Positions 42,747-45,072 of a DNA stretch of 45,072 nt are shown piece by piece. This DNA is from Arcicella aurantiaca (lineage in GTDB: Bacteria; Bacteroidota; Bacteroidia; Cytophagales; Spirosomataceae), in NCBI RefSeq assembly GCF_003148625.1, contig NZ_QGGO01000030.1:1-45072 (forward strand), given 5' to 3'. The first letter of the stretch is position 1. Every line of letters starts with the position of its first letter. The notes beneath the pieces are model-generated. The model saw nothing but the letters and a program-made list of their open reading frames with translations, had not been told where the DNA came from and did no database searches. The position numbers and the translations under genes are program-made.

Positions 42747-43049
42747 TTACGCAATAACTAAACGCTCAACGGGTTGGTCGTTAATTAAATGGCTTTCAAT
42801 GATTTCCTCAACGTCAGATAATTGAACGTTTCCGTACATAATTCCTTCTGGATAAACCATCACTGCTGGTCCAAAAGCACAGACATCTAAACAACCCGTT
42901 TTTTGAGCTCTCATTGCTGGCAATAAACCTTTTTCTTTCATTGAATTTTTGAAAGCATCAACTAAAGCATTTCCTCTTTCGTCACCGCAACATTTCTTGG
43001 GTGCATCTTTCTGATTTGTACAGACAAAAACGTGTTTTTTGTATTTCAT
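42747..43049 (-). CDS. Thioredoxin-like [2Fe-2S] ferredoxin
   Basis: A 100-aa protein of the thioredoxin-like ferredoxin family (CD domain as in the NuoE C-terminus). The four Fe-S cysteines are C10 (HVFVCTNQ), C20 or C21 (PKKCCGDERG), C53 and C57 (KTGCLDVCAFGPAVMVYPEG). It is a soluble electron carrier; its partner is not in the window. The start ATG is at 43049. It is transcribed alone, with two REP-like palindromes downstream. Confidence 0.93.
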   Translation of the reverse strand: MKYKKHVFVCTNQKDAPKKCCGDERGNALVDAFKNSMKEKGLLPAMRAQKTGCLDVCAFGPAVMVYPEGIMYGNVQLSDVEEIIESHLINDQPVERLVIA

Positions 43050-43126
43050 TATTTTGTAATGGTAATTGTGGGGATGAATTCTTAGCCAAAGCTATCATGC
43101 AATTTAACAGTTTTCTCTTAAATTTG

Positions 43127-43159
43127 GCTTACAACTTACAGACTTAGGACTTACGACTC
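43127..43159. repeat. Degenerate short tandem repeat
   Basis: An ACTTAC/GACTTA-type run (for example ACAACTTACAGACTTAGG), three to four imperfect 8-9 nt units, upstream of the fructosamine kinase gene. Confidence 0.35.
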
Positions 43160-43168
43160 CCTTAAAAT

Positions 43169-44056
43169 ATGACTTTTCAGACACAAGAGCAGTATCAATT
43201 TATTGAAAGTATTCTTTTTGAGAACTTAGGACACCAGCCCAAAGTGCTTGATTTTCAGTTTTTTTATGGTGGAAATTTTAATCTTGCCGTAAAAGTAACC
43301 GTTGCAGAAGGCGACTATTTTATCAAATGGAATCAGGGCGACCATGAAGAAATGTTTGCTTCAGAAGCCCGCAGTTTACAAGTTTTGAGCGATACAGGTG
43401 TGATGTCGATTCCAAAAGTTATCAATCATGGGAAAATTGTTGATAAAGAATATTTGATGATGGAGTTTCTGACTGCCAGCTACAAACAAGCAAATTATTG
43501 GCAGGATTTCGGACAAAAATTGGCAAATCTACACAAACATAGCAACGCTCAATTTGGTTTAGATTTCAATAATTATATCGGTGCTTTACGTCAGTCGAAT
43601 GAATGGATGGAAGATGGCGTAGCATTTTTTATCGAAAAACGTTTGAAAGTTCAAGCAGGTTTAGCACTTTACGACCGTAAAATTTCGGAAGAATTACACG
43701 CAAAGTTTAATCAATTGTATGAAAAGTTACCGTCATTGATTCCAAACGATAAGCCTGCCTTATTGCATGGAGACTTATGGTCGGGCAATGTGATGACAGA
43801 TAATCAAGGTTTTGTAGGTTTAGTTGACCCAGCGTGTTATTATGGTTTGCGTGAAGCAGAATTGGCTTTTACTACCATGTTTGGTGGTTTTGAAACCAGT
43901 TTTTATGAGGCGTATCACGAAGTCAATCCAATTGAAAATGGTTTTGGCGACCGTATTCCTTTGTATAATTTATATCCTTTGATGGTTCATGTGAATTTGT
44001 TTGGAGGAGGATATTTAGATGCCGTTGAGAAGATTTTGAAGAAATTTTTGAATTGA
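43169..44056 (+). CDS. Fructosamine kinase family protein (FN3K-like)
   Basis: A 295-aa kinase that phosphorylates protein-bound or free ketosamines so that they decompose, thereby deglycating. Features are the ATP-binding GGNFNLAVKV and FIKWNQGDHEEMFASEARSLQVL, the catalytic loop ALLHGDLWSGNVMTDNQG with the active Asp, and the metal-binding VDPACYYGLREAELAFTTMFGGF. Its length fits the family (about 290 aa). It starts at 43169; nothing upstream extends it. A perfect 29-bp inverted repeat begins 9 nt after its stop. Confidence 0.93.
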   Translation: MTFQTQEQYQFIESILFENLGHQPKVLDFQFFYGGNFNLAVKVTVAEGDYFIKWNQGDHEEMFASEARSLQVLSDTGVMSIPKVINHGKIVDKEYLMMEFLTASYKQANYWQDFGQKLANLHKHSNAQFGLDFNNYIGALRQSNEWMEDGVAFFIEKRLKVQAGLALYDRKISEELHAKFNQLYEKLPSLIPNDKPALLHGDLWSGNVMTDNQGFVGLVDPACYYGLREAELAFTTMFGGFETSFYEAYHEVNPIENGFGDRIPLYNLYPLMVHVNLFGGGYLDAVEKILKKFLN

Positions 44057-44065
44057 CGAGATGGA

Positions 44066-44174
44066 ACACGGATTTTACGGATTAGACACGGATTTATACT
44101 TAGAAGGTTTTATCAATTTATCAGTGTCAAATTATATTAAATTTGAATCCGTGTCTAATCCGTAAAATCCGTGT
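44066..44174. repeat. 109-nt element with perfect 29-bp inverted repeats
   Basis: The arms at 44066-44094 and 44146-44174 are exact inverted copies, with a 51-nt AT-rich spacer. Each arm contains ACACGGATT twice around a central ACGGATTAG. It starts 9 nt after the fructosamine kinase stop. It looks like a MITE or large REPIN-type element. Confidence 0.7.
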
Positions 44175-44201
44175 GCTAATATACTCACCCCAAACCCCAT
44201 C

Positions 44202-45053
44202 ATGAATTTATCAACCGAAACTTGGATTTACATAGGTATAGGCTACGTAGCCTTGTGCATTATTGCCTATTTTATTCAAGAACGGTTTATTTTCAAACCT
44301 GAAAAACTTCACCCAGATTTTGAGTACAAATATGATGACCCTTTTGAGGAACTGCATTTTGAACCCGAAGAAGGCGTAAAAATCAATGGATTACGATTTT
44401 ATCATGAAAAACCCGTTGGCTTAGTGATGTATTTTCATGGCAATACACGAAGTATAAAAGGCTGGTCTAAATATGCAGTCGATTTCACAAGACACGGCTA
44501 TGATGTGGTCATGATTGATTATCGTGGTTTTGGAAAATCCATAGGTAAGCGAACAGAAGAAGCTCTCAATAAAGATGCTCAATACGTTTATAACCGAATG
44601 CGGGCAAAATATGGGTATAAACAAGAAGACATTGTAGTTTACGGACGGTCGTTGGGTAGTGGTTTTGCCTGTAAATTAGCCTCCAATAATCGTCCGAAAA
44701 TGTTGATTTTAGATGCTCCCTATTATTCATTTTCGCATCTGACAAACCGTTTTTTACCTTTCATGCCTATTTCTATTCTGTTGCGTTTTAGTATCAGAAC
44801 CGACATTTGGATTCGTTATGTACGTTGTCCCATTTACATTATTCATGGCACGAAAGACTGGTTAATTCCGTATTCTTCGTCAGTCCGTTTGCAAAATCTT
44901 GTACCGTTAACTGCCAGATTGATACCTATTTACGGTGGCGGACATAATAATTTGCCATCATTCCCCGAGTATCACCATAAATTAGAAGAAATCCTAAAAG
45001 GACATTTTGACTTACTCTTTGATAAATATGAGAAGGGGGATTTTAGGGAATAG
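44202..45053 (+). CDS. Membrane-anchored alpha/beta hydrolase
   Basis: A 283-aa serine hydrolase. An N-terminal hydrophobic helix (about 8-24, YIGIGYVALCIIAYFIQERF) anchors it to the membrane, with the hydrolase domain from about 50. The oxyanion motif is MYFHGNTRSIKGW. The nucleophile is S150 in VVYGRSLGSGF (GxSxG), with D219 in HGTKDWLIPY and H248 in YGGGHNNL completing the triad. It resembles BAAT/YqkD/DUF-type hydrolases of broad esterase or peptidase specificity; the substrate is unknown. It is the last complete gene in the window. Confidence 0.9.
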   Translation: MNLSTETWIYIGIGYVALCIIAYFIQERFIFKPEKLHPDFEYKYDDPFEELHFEPEEGVKINGLRFYHEKPVGLVMYFHGNTRSIKGWSKYAVDFTRHGYDVVMIDYRGFGKSIGKRTEEALNKDAQYVYNRMRAKYGYKQEDIVVYGRSLGSGFACKLASNNRPKMLILDAPYYSFSHLTNRFLPFMPISILLRFSIRTDIWIRYVRCPIYIIHGTKDWLIPYSSSVRLQNLVPLTARLIPIYGGGHNNLPSFPEYHHKLEEILKGHFDLLFDKYEKGDFRE

Positions 45054-45072
45054 TTTTTTCAGTGAACAGTTA

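Overview
This AT-rich window (roughly 37% G+C by eye) looks like chromosome from a Bacteroidota bacterium, most likely of the Cytophagales (Spirosomataceae-like genera such as Emticicia, Arcicella or Flectobacillus; the genus is a guess). Support comes from candidate promoters of the Bacteroidota TTG/TAnnTTTG type, few visible Shine-Dalgarno sites, and the gene families present: LytS/LytTR pair, DUF1080, bacterial alpha-2-macroglobulin, RhlE-like helicase, GbsR-type regulator, DUF3467, M20 dipeptidase and a LacZ-like GH2 enzyme with a signal peptide. No rRNA, tRNA, CRISPR array or complete insertion sequence was seen.

Layout. 1-2210: start of a possible lanthipeptide precursor on the minus strand at the left edge, then a LytS/LytTR two-component pair. 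2232-10632, all minus: DUF1080 protein, beta-galactosidase, cytochrome c, MurQ, M20 dipeptidase and PlsY, a housekeeping and sugar-scavenging run. 10956-17569: a secreted two-repeat protein and a large thioester alpha-2-macroglobulin lipoprotein. 17635-20585: a compact three-gene operon that I read as an ABC-three-component (ABC-3C) conflict or defence system, with an Mrr-type nuclease effector, a small middle component and a DUF2326-type ABC ATPase. 20662-28886: DEAD-box helicase, RhaT, DoxX, RecQ, Rpn-family nuclease and an M3 oligopeptidase. 28939-33573: a TIGR01777 epimerase and DCC-family protein operon, its probable GbsR/MarR regulator, and a TMTC-like membrane glycosyltransferase with TPRs. 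33944-36583: mreBCD. 36632-40060: hexuronate catabolism genes uxaB-kdgK-kdgA. 40252-45053: DUF3467, a YjjG-like HAD phosphatase, a DUF6883/DUF4926 pair, a PD-(D/E)XK nuclease ending in a beta-clamp-binding pentapeptide, a 2Fe-2S ferredoxin, a fructosamine kinase and an alpha/beta hydrolase.

The most striking non-coding signal is the density of short palindromic repeats. One REPIN-like family (ACAGACTTTAGTCTGT in inverted pairs) occurs three times, and many palindromes sit within about 10 nt of a stop codon. A second family (two TCGCTTTTCGC-like units) occurs three times, always upstream of and co-oriented with a gene. The most interesting protein-level items are the ABC-3C operon, the clamp-binding nuclease, the DUF6883/DUF4926 pair, the edge lanthipeptide leader and the self-operator of the GbsR-type regulator.
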